Notes: generated by a model from the letters alone, not told the origin. A DNA stretch of 64,000 nucleotides from Phallusia mammillata (GCA_003260075.1 QLIY01000022.1:37289-101288), one strand, 5' to 3'. Positions 46,301 through 62,935 are shown, counted from the stretch's first letter. Numbers and translations are program-made.

Positions 46301-49300
46301 AATTAAGCATTGCTGCATCCCAAACAGGTATATATTGTACAGAATAATTGAAACAATTTGATGTAATTGCAGTGTTCACATGTTTTAAATGCAACAATTA
46401 TTTTTTCAGCTTCATCAGGGAGTTCTCTTGAGGCAAGTCTAGGCTCAATTTCACCTGAATCTCATCTTGACAGGTATTGTTAATAGACATTTTGTTGTAA
46501 GTAAATGTTACCATTCGATTCAGTTTTATGCATAAACTGTATAAAACTAATTGCAAACAAAAAGTGCTGTTCTACAAATATTGCACTTTTCTTTCTCAGA
46601 AGCATGTATTTCATGTTGAAAGTTTTTTCTATGTTTGTTTGCCCCTCCCGCAAAAAAAGCAGCAACAATAGTTCATAATCAGTATATTAACCCCCACTTT
46701 ACATATTCAATGTTAATAGACAAACTAGGGTAACATCTTTTTGACGAGCATGATTTTTTGTATTTCTTGTTGCTTTCTTTATAACTTGGAAATTGCTGTT
46801 GTAATAAGTTTGCATAAAATTTGCATTCTTCAACAAATTATGTGCTGTTTATTTTGCATAGGCCGTTCTTGGACACCATCTACAGTGCTCTAAACTGCAC
46901 AGAAAATGATTACACTGCAATTTTTGCTCTTTGTTTGCTATATGCAATGCTTCAAAACAAAGGTACATCTTAATTTTCAGTATTTATTGCCACCAAAGGT
47001 TCTGTGTTAAAAATTATAGCCCTAAACACCTCTAAAATGTTCAACAGTACAAAAAATCGCACAGGTTATAAATATCTGCAAAAATGTTTAAAAAATGCTG
47101 TTAAAACTTATGCAAAACAAATCTACAATTATTAATATTAAACAGCAAGTGTTATTCACATATATTTCCTACTTCATAATTCCTGTTTTTATTGCCTCGT
47201 GAATGACAGGAACTGGTGAGTAACAGTTTGTGCAATTATGAATGTGGATGAATGTATTGTTTAGTAATTGGCTCAACATGCAATGGAATTGTAAAATATT
47301 TCAATCACTAAAAAAAGGCCCTAAGCGAGTGGTTCTTAACCTTTTTGGTGTGGTTTCCCACTAAAGTAAATCACCAAGTTCAAATTTCCCCCTCTGTTAT
47401 TTTTATGGTGATGTTTTGTGCTCAACATTAACAAATTTTTTTTACTTTGATCGAAATAATTGAAGCGAAGCGATTTGGTTGGGACCTTAAAGGTATACTG
47501 CAATCTTATTTAGTTTGAATAGTTATTTCGCGAGAAAGTAAAATGGAATTTTGTGGAATTTCGAAAAATCCCGTGTGCTTGCGTTAGTCATTTATTGCAT
47601 CACAATAAACAGATCAAATGCATTTATTTGCGAACAATAACAGGGTCATTGATACTTTTAGTAATTTCTGTGACGTAACAAACGATTTTTGGATTTTTAT
47701 GCGCCTTGTTAAACTAAGTGATCTTAATCTTACATGTTGTTGCGGAAAATATTGTATTAAATTAATTTTCAACGGTTAATTTCAACCCACGGGCCCGAGT
47801 TTGGTGACTTCTGACTCACATAATTTCCCTCTAAAAACATTAAATTTCCCACTAGTGGGAAATTTCCCACCGGTTAAGAACCACTGCCCTAAGCAAATGT
47901 GTGTGACATGACCCACATCATACCATTTCCTGTTGTCACAAAAATTTGCAGCTATATTGCAATTTTGTGAACACAAAGTAACTATGTTGCAACAAAGTGC
48001 TTAATATTTATTTTGTTACATTAAAAAGGTGCACACGAAAACAGCTGTAACAATGTTTTACAAACTGGTACTAAACTTAAAATTCCTTAAAGTTAAACTT
48101 TTTGCATGCATATTGCTTTTTCCATTGCTTTTTTGACAATAATCCACAGATCCAACTTCTGGTATAACTTGGATTTGTGATTGTTCAAACCCCCCCCCCC
48201 CGGTTAAGAACCACTGCCCTAAGCAAATGTGTGTGACATGACCCACATCGTACCAGCTATTATGCTAGCATTTCCTGTTGTCACAAAAATTTGCAGCTAT
48301 ATTGCAATTTTGTGAACACAAAGTAACNGGCCTATTGTGTGCAAACAATGCGAAAAACAGGTATGAAATGCGTCACAATATAGATTATGACGTAATAAAC
48401 AGTTAAAACTGATCTTCACACTGTGCAGTTCAATCTGTGCATCAAGTTGGAAATTAATCTGGGTTTTGGGGGGGTCAATGGTATATATATATGATATAAA
48501 CCTTTTTCTTTACCAATTTCAAAAACAAAAACCAGCAGATAATTGGCGGCTGTTGGTGAAATAAGGATTTGCAATGCGGCCGTCGTAGCGAAAAGGTTGT
48601 TTAGGTGTATAAAACTAGATTAAAAATCACATGCGGCCCTCGGCATAATTTCTAAACTGCAATGCGGCCCCGAACCCCACGAGTTTGACACCCCTGGTCT
48701 AGTACGCTTAATTGTGGTAATTGATGTTAAACACTGCAATGATGAGTTTGTATGCAGTTTCGTGCTTTGTGTTTAAAACAGTCATTTTGTGACAAAATAT
48801 TTCTAAAATTAATTACATACTTTTTTTCTTTTTAGGTATTAGCTGTGAATTAAAGCGAATTGTTCAACTTGGGATGGGTGAAGAGGAGAAACGGAATGAG
48901 TCGTATTGCCATTGGTTGATTGAGAGGTTGCTGAGAATCATTAGCAAAGCTGTCAAACCAGGTTTGATTTAAAACTGATCTAAAGTGCATTAACATTTTC
49001 AAGAAGTCTCTAAAACTATTGTATGCTTGTTAAATTACATCCTTTGTCCAGTTTTTCAATTTAAAGTTTTTTTGTTTTGAAAAATCTGTGTGATAAAATA
49101 TTTGGTCAGATAGATTAAGCGATATGCACAAGTCAAATTAAAAACAACTATGGGGGTTAATACAAATATACAGCTCTGTTATGAAATCCAATGACAAAAA
49201 GAGATTTTTTCCTGGTGTGTGAATTGGGCAATATGTGCAGGATACTTTACAGTAAAGTGCATAACCTAATCTTCTATTACAGACAGCAAAATTCGCTTAG

Positions 49301-52300
49301 CTACCCTTCGTTTGACCGTGATCTTGTTGAAAAAATTGGGGATGAAGAATGGAGAGTGTGTGCTACCTGAACATCATCTAACATGTGTTGAGGTAAAGAC
49401 CATCTTTATGTCATTTCTTGTTTGTCCCAAGCAATTTTAGCATTGGTTTAATAAGCCATACAAACTCTTATCATAAATCTGTTTTAGTTAAATTGCAAAC
49501 ATACTTGTTCTTTGTGTCTTCAGCAATCTCGCAATGAAAGCATGCAAAACCTTCAGAAATGTTTACAGGTATGTTATTATTAGCAACCACGTTCAAAATA
49601 AACTGTTCTGTAAATATTGTCAAACGATTAAGCCCAGCTCATTACCGTGTAAATACATCATTGCAGCATCATAAGTGCAGAAAATGTACAAAAATGAGGC
49701 ACCACACTCTTCTGTTTAAAAAACAACCACAGATTTTCAAAATAGCATGACAAAGCCAGCTATACAATTTCCAAAAAAATGTTTGGTTACATGTGCAAGT
49801 TGTTTAACTTCATATATTGTCTGGAAAGTTTATGTAGCACCAAAAGCATTGCATCAGCACTTGCTTGCCTGCAGTATGTTTGGGCAACGAGAACTGAAGT
49901 AAAAGCACAGTTTGGTCAAACAGTATACATCATGACCTTAGGCAATAAATTTAAATTATTATTGTTCAGGAGGAGGAAATGTTTTTAGACATTTTTGAAG
50001 ACGAATACAGAACATTTATGGTAAGTACTAGATATGAAATACCTTGCCAAAAATAAAACAAATCGTATTTGTGTGATCAGAACAAACCATTCAATGTGGA
50101 ATATCTTATGATGGATTCATCATTGCTGCTACCACCAACAGTAACTCCTCTAACTGGTATTGAGTTTACAAAACGACTGCCATGTGGCCCAACTGAACAA
50201 ATAAGAAGGGTAAGATACAAGTTGTTATTTTAATAGTCTTGTTCAATAAATGCAAATGTGGTAAGTTCCAATTTCCGGAATTTGGTTTACGATCACTTTT
50301 GAGTAGCTATATGTATTTTTATTGACTTGAATATTTTCACATTTCAGTCAATTGGTGTGTTTCTTGCTCTGCGTGATGTCTCTCTAACATTTTGCAAAGA
50401 GGTTGAAACTCAACTTCCGCTGACCAGAGAACAGGATTGCATTCAGACTGATGACAAACTTGACCTTAGTAAGAAGTGTGCATGTAATGGAATTTAAAGT
50501 TGTTTCCCCCCCCCCACAAACTTGACCTTAGTAAGAAGTGTGCATGTAATGGAATTTAAAGTTAAATTTTTTTATTACAAATAAATCCTTATCCCCCCTG
50601 AGTTGTTAGTTGTTTTGCTAGGGTTAACAAATCTTAAATTTATACTCAAATTGATGAAAATTAAACTTACAGACAACAGCGACCTCATTGCCTGCACAGT
50701 TGTTGGCAAAGACAGCAAGAATCGTCGATTTTTGGTTGTTGATTTGTACCAACTAATTTTGGTGGAGCCTGACAACAAACGCTTGGGTTGGGGAGTCGTG
50801 AAATTTTCAGGATTCTTGCAGGTTAATATTTTATAATTTACATCCATGTCCAGTTGCCCAGTGTGTGTTTATAATATAAATTATTCAGTAGATAATGATC
50901 TCGCCCTTTTACCCATAGACCACTCTACATGGTATTGTACACTTGGAAAACTGTTGCGAAAAAAGCAAATACCATTTTTCAGTGTTACTAAGCTGTGAAG
51001 TGTTAGCAGATTGGGAAATAACCACAATATATTTTACCATGTGTAGTGTAAGTGTAACGTACTTATAACCGATGTATGCAAAAAGCTATGTTTGTCAGTT
51101 TGGACTGGACTGTTGCTCTGAAACTGCATTTGTGGGCTGTACATTTGACCCCTGCGTTTTTTGCATGTGCTGTTCAGGATGTTGAAGTTAGTAGCGACCC
51201 GGATGACAGCAGAACGCTTCATGTGACAATACATAAACCTTCAGGCACCAGAAGGGTTCCAATGCTTGCTGCGAATTTTGTATTTGATGATCACATACGG
51301 TAAATTAACTGTGCAGTTCTCCAATCAAAAACCCAGTATATTTACCACTTTTAAAAATCATTTGGATGCTTTGTTTTAAGAACGGATCTGTTTTAAGGTC
51401 TAAATAGACGTAAAATACGGCATGCTTTATTGTTCACTTGTTTCAGCAAATACTCAAGCCGTTATCACTGACATTGTTTCAGTTGTATCTATACCAAAAT
51501 ATAGCTCATCTACTACTGTTTATCTAGAAATTTAAAATAACAAAATTTGTAAAACGAAATGTGTACGAACTACATGCCTAACTTTGCTACTAACTTCCTA
51601 AATTTAATTAGACAATTTTAGGTAACTTCTTGGTGTTTTGATTAGCTTTTTATGCAGACTTATATTGCATTTTTTATCATAACGTGTTCGTTAGCACTTT
51701 GTTAAGCATTAAACTTCAATGTTTACTAACCTTCGGACTTGTGACAGATGTATGGCAGCCAAACAACGTTTGACCAAAGGTCGTATGAGAGCTCGTCATT
51801 TGAAGACTCGTCGCATTGCTGTGTTGTTGGGTGTATCACCTGATGCACATGACGACCCATTTTCATCCAGCTATCTACTCAACTCCGGTATATTTGCCAG
51901 TTAATGATTTGAATTTGTACGTGTACCCCCCCCCCCATTGCTGTGTTGTTGGGTGTATCACCTGATGCACATGACGACCCATTCTCATCCAGCTATCTAC
52001 TTAACTCCGGTATATTTGCCAGTTAATGATTTGAATTTGTACGTGTATATATTTATTGTATACCGAAAGAAAATTTATGGCATCTAGCACAAATCATTAA
52101 ATGAACCACTAATACATGTAAAATGTGTGATGTGAGGTCTTTGATCCTTTGTGGTAACGTACTAAATTTCTTTAATCGTTTTCTTCTGTACCAAAAGACC
52201 CCCAGACAAAAAGGTTGCTATTTTACCGGACTTTGATTTCAATTTCTTAGGTGTTTTTTCTTCATTAAATAAATAGAAGCATTCCCAAAACCAACTTGGC

Positions 52301-53451
52301 GGCAAAACGATTTTAATAAGTTTCCGATTTTAGGTTACCAAGCCCCCCCCCCCAAAAGACCCCCAGACAAAAAGGTTGCTATTTTACCGGACTTTGATTT
52401 TAATTTCTTAGGTGTTTTTTCTTCACTAAATAAATAGAAGCATTCCCACAACCAACTTGGCGGCAAAACGATTTTAATGAGTGTCCGATTTTAGGTTACC
52501 AAGCACCACGAAGCCAATTCCGGGCTTTTGCCGAACCGCAAGTGTTACGAACGGACGCTCAACGACCAGGGGTGGCGCTCAACCAACGAGATCTATCCCG
52601 TACACCAACTGCCCGTGTGCATCCTCTGCTGAAACGACCCGGACATGCAGCCAGTCGTGTATCGCCTGTGAAGTCAGGAGGCCGAATTGGGAATCTGGGA
52701 CTCCCCCTTCTGTCGTCACCGTCACGTGCTTCGTCGAGCTGTTCTAGCTCCAGTGACGAAAAACCGACGTCATCAGATGGAGACGTCATCGAAGTTTCAG
52801 CTGAAGTCCCAGATGAGTCACCGGAGTCGACGCCCAAACCTGAAATTGTCGTCGAATCGAACCCAGAAGTGACGTCAGTGGAAGTGGTGACTTCATCAGA
52901 GGATTCGCGTTCAGGTGACAACGAGGAGGTAAATGCAAAGATGGTGCCAGATGACGTTGCTGTCGAAGTAACACAAAATGAAACAGGTATGACATTATTA
53001 CAATTCCTTCACCATTTTTATCTTTTATTTATCTGACGCTGGTTTGTCCTTTCGTTTGGCCAGGAAAGAGTGCTTTAAACTATTTCAAGTTTACACACAT
53101 GTTAGATTTGATAGTTTTTCGAAGTTTGACCCCCCGATGACCCTACGTCTCACCCACAGACCCCCCAAACGGGAAATTTTGACCCTGGATGACCCAAAGG
53201 TTTGCCATGTGTGGGCACATATTCGTTTTTGCTTGCAAAACATTCTTGTTAGTTGGTCTAATGGCGTACATATTGTAGGACATGAAATATAGACTGTGGA
53301 AATAAATAGGAAAACAAACCTTCTGTTTTTTTATTTTTTTCTGAATGTCACTAAGATTCAGGCAAAAAACAAAACAAGACCGATGTTTTTTGTTTTTCTA
53401 GAAACCGAAACGTCAAGGAGTGCATCAATAAATGAAATTGCCAGAGAATAA
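43354..53451 (+). CDS. CLEC16A: CLEC16A orthologue (FPL domain; endolysosomal mitophagy regulator)
   Basis: Orthologue of human CLEC16A, fly Ema and worm GOP-1, a membrane-associated endosomal/lysosomal protein acting in autophagy and mitophagy. 24 coding exons with continuous phase: 43354-43421, 43500-43618, 43686-43819, 44007-44155, 44526-44631, 44703-44826, 44894-45080, 45224-45271, 45570-45659, 45756-45870, 46211-46327, 46410-46473, 46862-46962, 48836-48961, 49283-49392, 49524-49568, 49970-50020, 50081-50209, 50348-50468, 50673-50821, 51179-51299, 51748-about 52009, 52495-52986, 53402-53451. Diagnostic stretches: [88 protein letters not shown]. The Ser-rich C-terminal tail is less conserved, as in other species. 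Joints repeat parts of exons 4 and 22. Despite the human name, no C-type lectin domain is evident. Confidence 0.96.
43910..44055. repeat. Poly-G joint duplicating the start of CLEC16A exon 4
   Basis: 43884-43960 and 43970-44050 carry the same intron end and first 45 bases of exon 4, separated by 9 G. The last of the G-type joints. Confidence 0.75.
47327..47886. mobile_element. hAT-like MITE in CLEC16A intron 13
   Basis: Left end (g)AGTGGTTCTTAACC and right end GGTTAAGAACCACTG, flanked by a perfect 8-bp duplication CCCTAAGC (47319-47326 and 47887-47894). The interior carries tttcccac motifs near both ends. After the C run at about 48190-48200 the right end and its flank are repeated once more (48201-48327, up to the n at 48328). 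Confidence 0.88.
48571..48705. mobile_element. MITE fragment, right end only
   Basis: Ends gagtttgacacccctgg, a relative of the CAGGGGTG-type terminus seen at 40080, with several gcggcc motifs. No matching left end was found; the n at 48328 is close and may have removed it. Confidence 0.4.
50470..50560. repeat. Poly-C joint at the CLEC16A exon 19 donor
   Basis: The segment acaaacttgaccttagtaagaag and following bases occur before (50453-50505) and after (50516-50562) a run of 9-10 C. Confidence 0.7.
51812..52500. repeat. Poly-C joints near CLEC16A exons 22-23
   Basis: C run 51926-51937 separates two copies of the end of exon 22 (from attgctgtgttgttgg); C run about 52345-52353 separates 52193-52344 from 52354-52502. 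The first copy of each pair is truncated. Differences are mainly synonymous or intronic. Confidence 0.75.
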
Positions 53452-56154
53452 CTGGCCAGAAGGTCATCGCTGCTTTCGCATCCATTTATAAATTTTGAAT
53501 GTTAACACGTAGCAAACTGCTCAGAATATTTTTTCAAAACAGCAAAAAATTGCCACTGCATATAAACTTGTACATTCTTTTTTCTTCAAATAAAGTCATT
53601 TTGTGTGCAATTATTTGTGCAAAAACACGCCCAAGACAGGTTGCCACTTTATTTTGTATTTTTTCTGACTGTTTAATGGCAATAATCACATTGTCACACA
53701 TGTGTTTACTTTTTAAAAAGTTTCGTGACCATATGCTGTTTTTTGTGTGGTGGCAATTAATGTAGTCCGACGATAATTTATTAGCTAGCTTGTTGGTGCT
53801 GGTATAAGTGGATAGAATGTGTATTTTTGTATTTGTTTCTTATATTCAAGTGCAATGATCGCGAATAAAATTATACGATTACGTTGCTTCTTTTCGTCTG
53901 TATATACATGAAGATTAAGATTAGTTGGCTTTTTTTCTCTTTTATTACTTGTCTGGTGGCGATAAAGATACCTTCTATTTATTTTGCACGCTCCGTATTA
54001 ACAGCATTGTTAAACTGACTGGTTGCAAAATACGGAGAATAAATTTTGACTTGCAAGCCAAGACAAATGATTTTTACTGCCAAGAATCCTAAAAATGTTT
54101 TAAAAGACGTGCTGCCAATATGTTTTCTTGGGTTGGTCCACTTGCTATTTCTGGCTTTTTATTTATGTATGTTACCAACATGCTTGGAATTTAACGGTAG
54201 GTAACAAGCGTTCAAACTTTAGACTCGTCTTAACGGTATTGTGTTGCATTTTGAATTTGAGAATCGTAAATCAAATTATTTCAAAACCTAACGCTATGAC
54301 ATGGTGTCGTTGAAGCGCCCAACTTACTTTTTGTTAAATTCCAAAATAAACACTTCTAAATAATCCACCTACCAAGACGCAAACTGTAAAAATATTATTT
54401 CTTACATATAAACACCCTTATAGGCAGTGGTGGGATTCAGCCGGTTCGCACCGGTTCTATAGAATTGTCTCACGAAATTTTATGAGACCAGCGAACCGGT
54501 TAGCATTGCTGGTTACTGTCAATGGACTTTTTGCAACATGACCGGCTAAAAAATATGACTTTTGTGATAGAACCGGCTGACAAAAAATTTGAAACCAACC
54601 ACTGCCCTTAGGTTATCTAATGTTAAAACTAAAATTGTAACAAGGGCAAAATAGGAGAAAAGAATGCTAAAATGCATTACGGGTTTTCACCGTTATATCA
54701 TGTGACATCACGTTATCTACGCTGACGCATGAAACGCGAATATAGCCAACGGGGCATGAAATGACGTGAAACGTCTGCTGCTGTACTAAGCGCAGTTGAG
54801 CTGTTGTCTTGTGTCAACAAAGCAGGTCGTTCAAGTAGGATAGAAACATTTGTTCTTTAGCTTGGTGTATAGCTGTTCCAGTTATTTTAGGCATGAGATG
54901 TGAGACAGATGGCGCCTGGTATAGATCGGTGTGCTAATCAGCTGCTAATTTAGTTTATTCTTGACAGTTCATAGGACCTTTGGTTGCTGTTTAACATGAA
55001 AGTTAGCCCTACTAACAGTTTTACAGTATGACTAAACTATATAGAAAAGTATTTTTGCAGTTTCGTTTTGTCAGCTTCGTTGTTGGTTGGTTAAAATATA
55101 ATACGCCGCCATTAATTAATGATCTGTCGACTGTATAGTATTACGATCAAAGCGGAAGCGTATGGCAGCGTATTAGTTTGACTCAGCAGTACCAGCACGG
55201 ACAGGATAGAATAGATGCATGTAAGTTATTCTTCAGCAAGCAAATTGTCTGATATATACCAAACGTCTACATTGGGAAAACAGAGTGTTAACAAATATTC
55301 TGAAGGCGAGTTCAGTAATATTAACAAAAAAATTAACTGGCCCCCCCCCCCAGAGTGTTAACAAATATTCTGAAGGCGAGTTCAGTAATATTAACAAATG
55401 TAAAAATTAACTGAAATAATGTATAAACTGTGTCTTAACATTGTAGTTACTAGGGTGTGGCTGAGTGGAACCAGCAGAAATCTGCTTTAAATACATATAT
55501 TTAGGTACACCTCGCTACAGTGTGCTAATATATGGGATAATTACACTGCCTCCGGCCAGTTAGGTATAGTTATAGAGTCCTGTACCTGGGCGTAATGATC
55601 AACTGCAAGTCCAGTTATTTGACATACTGAACACAAATACAGCATAATACAGAGGTAAATTGCACTGTCATTTTATTGCACTGTGGTGAAAGCTATAGCT
55701 ACTGACTATTGTGCCTTTTACCCTAGAATCGATCCGAACTGGCTGTCTATCGATTGAAATAAGTTATATCATAGTCCTTTACAACTGGCTGTCCAATTTA
55801 TCTTGGCTGCTTTGGTGAAAATCTAACTGTTAAAGGCTTTGTATTTATAGATTTCTTCGTAAAAATGCGGTAAATGCTTTGTGCTAAAATGCTCGAAAAC
55901 AGTTCGTGCGTATTGGAACGTCCTTGGCCAACTGATATGCAAGTGGTTCACCAACCCCCCCCCCGTAGCTATTGACTATTGTGCCTTTTACCCTATAGAA
56001 TCGATCCGAACTGGTTGTCTATCGATTGAAATAAGTCATAACACAGTTACAACTGGGTGTCCAATTCATCTTGGCTGCTTGCATGAAAATCTAACTACTA
56101 AAGGCTTTATTTACAGATTTGTTCGTAAAAATGCGGTAAATGTTTTGTGCTAAA
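53452..56154. other. Intergenic, CLEC16A to coiled-coil gene
   Basis: Holds the CLEC16A 3' UTR, one MITE (54425-54604), and C joints near 55341 (55283-55340 repeated after it) and 55956 (55697-55955 repeated at 55965-56218). No recognised gene. A noncoding first exon of the next gene may lie near 54.8-55.2 kb. Confidence 0.45.
54425..54604. mobile_element. Small hAT-like MITE
   Basis: Left end CAGTGGTGGGATTCAGCCGG, right end complement CAGTGGTTGGTTTCAAAT. Flanking 8-mers cttatagg / cccttagg match at 6 of 8. Interior has accggtt repeated in both orientations. Confidence 0.7.
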
Positions 56155-56908
56155 ATGCTCGAAAATAGTCCGTGCGTATTGGAACGTCCATGGCCAACTG
56201 ATATGCAAGTGGTTCACCAGCTGGAGGACATGAAAGAACAGACTAATTACATGACGGAATTTCGGTCGGCGTTAAAATATGCCCTTGAAGAGGTTCAGAC
56301 TCTACGAAGCGAATTGGCCGAAGAAAAGACTAAAGGACTTGACGAAATATCCAGTCATGCCAAGCTAAGCAAAGAGATTGACATACGAATGGCAAATACA
56401 ACAACAGTAACAAGCGGTCTGCACAAAAGCATGACAGCCAATGACGAGTCACAAACAACTGCTGAAACTGAAGAAACCAAAACCTTGCAAGAGTGTCTTG
56501 ATGGTGGTGAGTATATGTTGCAACGTAAATTTGTGTTCTATTCTAGTGAATTATTTATTGACCATGCAATAATGATGACACGGCCCACTTACATTTACTA
56601 ACGTATTTATCCCCTAATTTTGAATCGGGCGGTTTTATTATGCAGCTTTTCGAACAAAACTCCTGTCCACAGTGTACAATCGTTTAACAACCCTAAAAAT
56701 GCTTTCCACAGATTCGGTACAGACAACATCAGATGCAGACGTAGTTATTGCTGAAGCATCGAATAGAATTGACCGAATCCGCAAAAAAGTGATGCATCGA
56801 AATACGATTATTACCAAACTGAGAAAACAGTTACAAAAGTCATCGTTACTTCTTCGAAAACGAGAGGATAAGCTAGAACAAAAAATTAAATGCGAAAAAG
56901 AACTGAAA

Positions 56909-56974
<66 letters not shown>

Positions 56975-58349
56975 AAAATTTGTTAAAAACCACAGACAAA
57001 TACAAACTGATCGCTGAAAGCGCGACTGAGGAATCAAATCAAGCCAAAAGTGGACTAAAGCAAAAAGATGCGGAAATCAGTGCGTTACAGAAACGACTGG
57101 AGGCAATGCAGCAACAAGTTAACTCATTTGGTGCACAACTATACGAGAAGGACGAGCATATCAGATACTATCGTACGAGATGGGAAAAAGAGCGTGATTA
57201 TGCCCTTTACAAGCACCGTGAATGTGACCACTTACATCGATGCTTAGAGGACATGAAGTACCGCATGCAACAGATGGAAGGGGAACGACGTGGTCAAGGC
57301 AACCACAACTATTCCCAGAGGACGCAACCAACGACACACGGGGAATATGTAGACGCACGCAACTTGAACTTATCTGGTAACTATGCCAACGAACGAGACT
57401 GGCATGTAACCAACGAACACCTTCGCACCAACAGCTATGCACATCGAAGTCCCCGACAAAACAATTACAAACCGAAAGCCACGAATCGTGCACATATTCT
57501 TCAACAGTTGTCACCTATTCAAGAAGACAGTGAAGAAACTAAATCAACTACTCCCCAAATAGTGATTCCAACGGAAAGTTCAGTTAGCTCCGTTCCTGAT
57601 TGCTCGTTTGAAGTCAAACTATCCGACCTGAACGAAGAGCAAAAAGTAGTAGACGATTTTAGCAACGAAACTTCACCAAGTTCTGTTAGTAAAGACACAA
57701 ACGCTTACCCATACTTAGTTGTTGACACAGGAAGCACCCATAAACATAATGTTCATAGTAGCGAAAAACAAGTGCCTTACAGCGTGCAAGATGATATGCA
57801 ACGTAAACTAGTTTCCGAAGGACACCGTGGACCACAAATGCCATCAGTTAACATGCAAGAACAATCTGACCGTTTTGGTACATCATCGTCATCACCGTGT
57901 AGCAGTGTGCCCCCCCCCCTTCCGAAGGACACCGTGGACCACAAATGCCATCAGTTAACATGCAAGACCAATCTGACCGTTTTGGGACATCGTCGTCCTC
58001 ACCGTGTAGCAGTGTATTTTCAGCAGTCGACGAAAGCAGGCTATCCGATGTAACCACAATTTCCTGCCAATCAACCGAATCCCGCGTAAAAAATTCGTCA
58101 AAAACTAAAACTAAACGCAAATCGTCACGTCACATACGATATTGCGGGCACAAAATCGACGTTACAAGTTTCAGCATGCAAGATTTTCGGGAGATTATGT
58201 GGGCCCTGTCCGCCGAAGAACACAGTGTTGACCATTTCTTGGATTACCTTGCTGCCAACGCCAAACGTCTTCAGACTGACCCCTTGTGGATGGATAAACA
58301 CGTACTAGGAAGCGACGAGGACTGGTTAAATTTGAAAGGGTGTTATTGA
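56155..58349 (+). CDS. Coiled-coil protein of unknown function
   Basis: No family recognised. Start chosen at ATG 56155-56157 (MLENSPCVLERPWP). Exon 1 56155-56506, exon 2 56712 to the C run at 56910; coding resumes at 56974 and runs to TGA at 58349. Long heptad-rich stretches: LEEVQTLRSELAEEKTKG; IRKKVMHRNTIITKLRKQL; ISALQKRLEAMQQQVNSFG. The middle is polar and probably disordered. The C-terminal 80 residues (from RHIRYCGHKIDV to LGSDEDWLNLKGCY) look folded. Two joints distort the frame: the 64-C run at 56910-56973 (reading frames on its two sides disagree) and a short run at 57910-57919 with 57818-57909 repeated after it. The polyproline implied by the literal sequence should be ignored. A cytoskeletal or centrosomal role is possible but unsupported. 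Confidence 0.7.
56910..56973. repeat. Poly-C run of 64 inside a coding exon
   Basis: Sits within the coiled-coil gene. Upstream codons (ending KELK) and downstream codons (starting ENLLK) are in different frames across the literal run, so its stated length cannot be right for a functional gene. Most likely an unresolved gap. Confidence 0.7.
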
Positions 58350-60100
58350 TCAATATTTGAATTTGTCAACAGTCAAAAGGGGCTTTTAGGGAGCTAAAAA
58401 TATTAGTTTGTTTTCTGGTGCCATTTTTTTTCTTTTGTTGCATTTTCGCAGAATATATAAACACATATGAAAATTTTACAACCTAACATTTAACAATCAA
58501 AACAAAATTCCTTCTATAATTAGGTGATACGGTTTTCTTCCATTGTTAGGTTACAATTTTGTCAAATGCAACAATCATTCAATGTAGGCCTACCTTGTTT
58601 TTTAAAATTCTATGAAAGTCAGTCTCCCGTTATATAAGACCATGTCGACCACAACCGGCTCACAGTGTTTTGTGTAGTTGATAAACTGTGTGTTTGGTGC
58701 TTTTAATTTTTGGTGTGCAATCAATTTTGTTACAACTGTGTTGTGTCATTGTAAAAGTCATTAAATTATTGGAGAAATGTTTTATGACACTTTTTCGCTA
58801 AAATGAGTCATAACATTGTCCATGTTAGATTTTAATCTGATGCAATCTGGTAGTTCTCAAAAAAGCTCGTGCATCGGTTAAAAGTCAATCTGTGATTTCT
58901 TAGTGTCACGAATGTTTAATGTGTAGCTTTGCTAGGCAATTTTTATAATTCAACTTGATTTGAGGTATATCCTGATCGATATAACTCTTCTGCAGTAAAT
59001 AACAAAGTATGTATTTTGATATGCCAACCACGCAACCAAGTTACTGCTACATATTACTGCTGCAATTTTTGTTCGTTTTACATTTTTGCCTTGTCCTGTC
59101 AAATAAGATTAAGTTCCTGATTATTTTGTTCAACGTTTGCCTGTATAATTGTGTCGTTTTGTTGATAAGTGAAACTGGGTTTTGTACTGTTAGTATCGGT
59201 TACATGTTTTCGACCTTAAAACCGCAATTAAATAAACTGTCAAAAATACATTGCTCGTCTGCAATTTAATTTTAGGAAGTTTGATGTAACGTTGCACAAA
59301 ATCTTAATTTAGCTTTTGTTATCCAGCTTGGTGACAGAGGATGTGACTAAGTGACGTAGGTAATAGCATTTCCTTTGCAATGTATGAAGCATTTTGGTCA
59401 GTATTAATCGACTATTCTCTTTCTCTCTTATCGGACTATACAGATCACTGCTATGTGAAACATCCGTAACACAAATTTTACACATAAATCAATGGTAAAT
59501 GTCGAACAAAGTTATTTGTCTTTTAACTACTCCTAAGTTATAAATTTGCAGCTTATAGTTATGTTATTGCAGCCTATAAATAGATGACAGTAGCTATAGG
59601 AATCAAAAACGTTTGTCACTTTTTGTTGAGTTGTTGTCTAACGAGAGGTCATTCAAACCCCATGGACTTTGTTCTCCAGACGTGCGTCTTTCGTGTTGAA
59701 TATTTCTGCTTTGCAAAGCATCCTTCTCAGTTGAAATCCGTCCGCCATAATATAACAGCGGCCCTTCAGAGAACCTCGCACCATTATGCAAAAATATACA
59801 AAATCAGGTTTCACATGGATAAAACAACAACTCAATTTCAGTAAATCATTTAAGAACGTGAGGTGTCAATCTTATTTTGGCCCTACAACGATAAAGGACT
59901 ACAGTGTATGCATATAACTGACGGGGTGTTGGGACCACAATAAATTCATAATGCGCTAAATTAAAATGTCCACACGGCTGTGTCAATCACATGTCGGAAA
60001 CACTAATGTCATTTTTTTCTCATTAGCCGGTGACAATTTGAATAGTATCCCCTTTCATACGAACGTTTTGTTGCATGAATGGGTAGCTGTTTTTATGAAC
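58350..60100. other. Intergenic, coiled-coil gene to astacin gene C
   Basis: No coding sequence, repeat or RNA gene recognised. Probably the 3' UTR of the coiled-coil gene and the promoter of astacin C. Confidence 0.4.
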
Positions 60101-62911
<2,811 letters not shown>

Positions 62912-62935
62912 GTGGGTCACTTTATGCTCTAACTC

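Noticed and set aside
52559..52921. Minus-strand 120-residue ORF
   Set aside because: Antisense to the Ser-rich CLEC16A C-terminal exon.
56890..58053. Long ORF starting in polyproline and reading through the 57910 joint
   Set aside because: The frame across the 64-C run does not match the upstream exon, and the tail after 57910 reads a duplicate in the wrong frame. The gene is described instead as 56155-58349.
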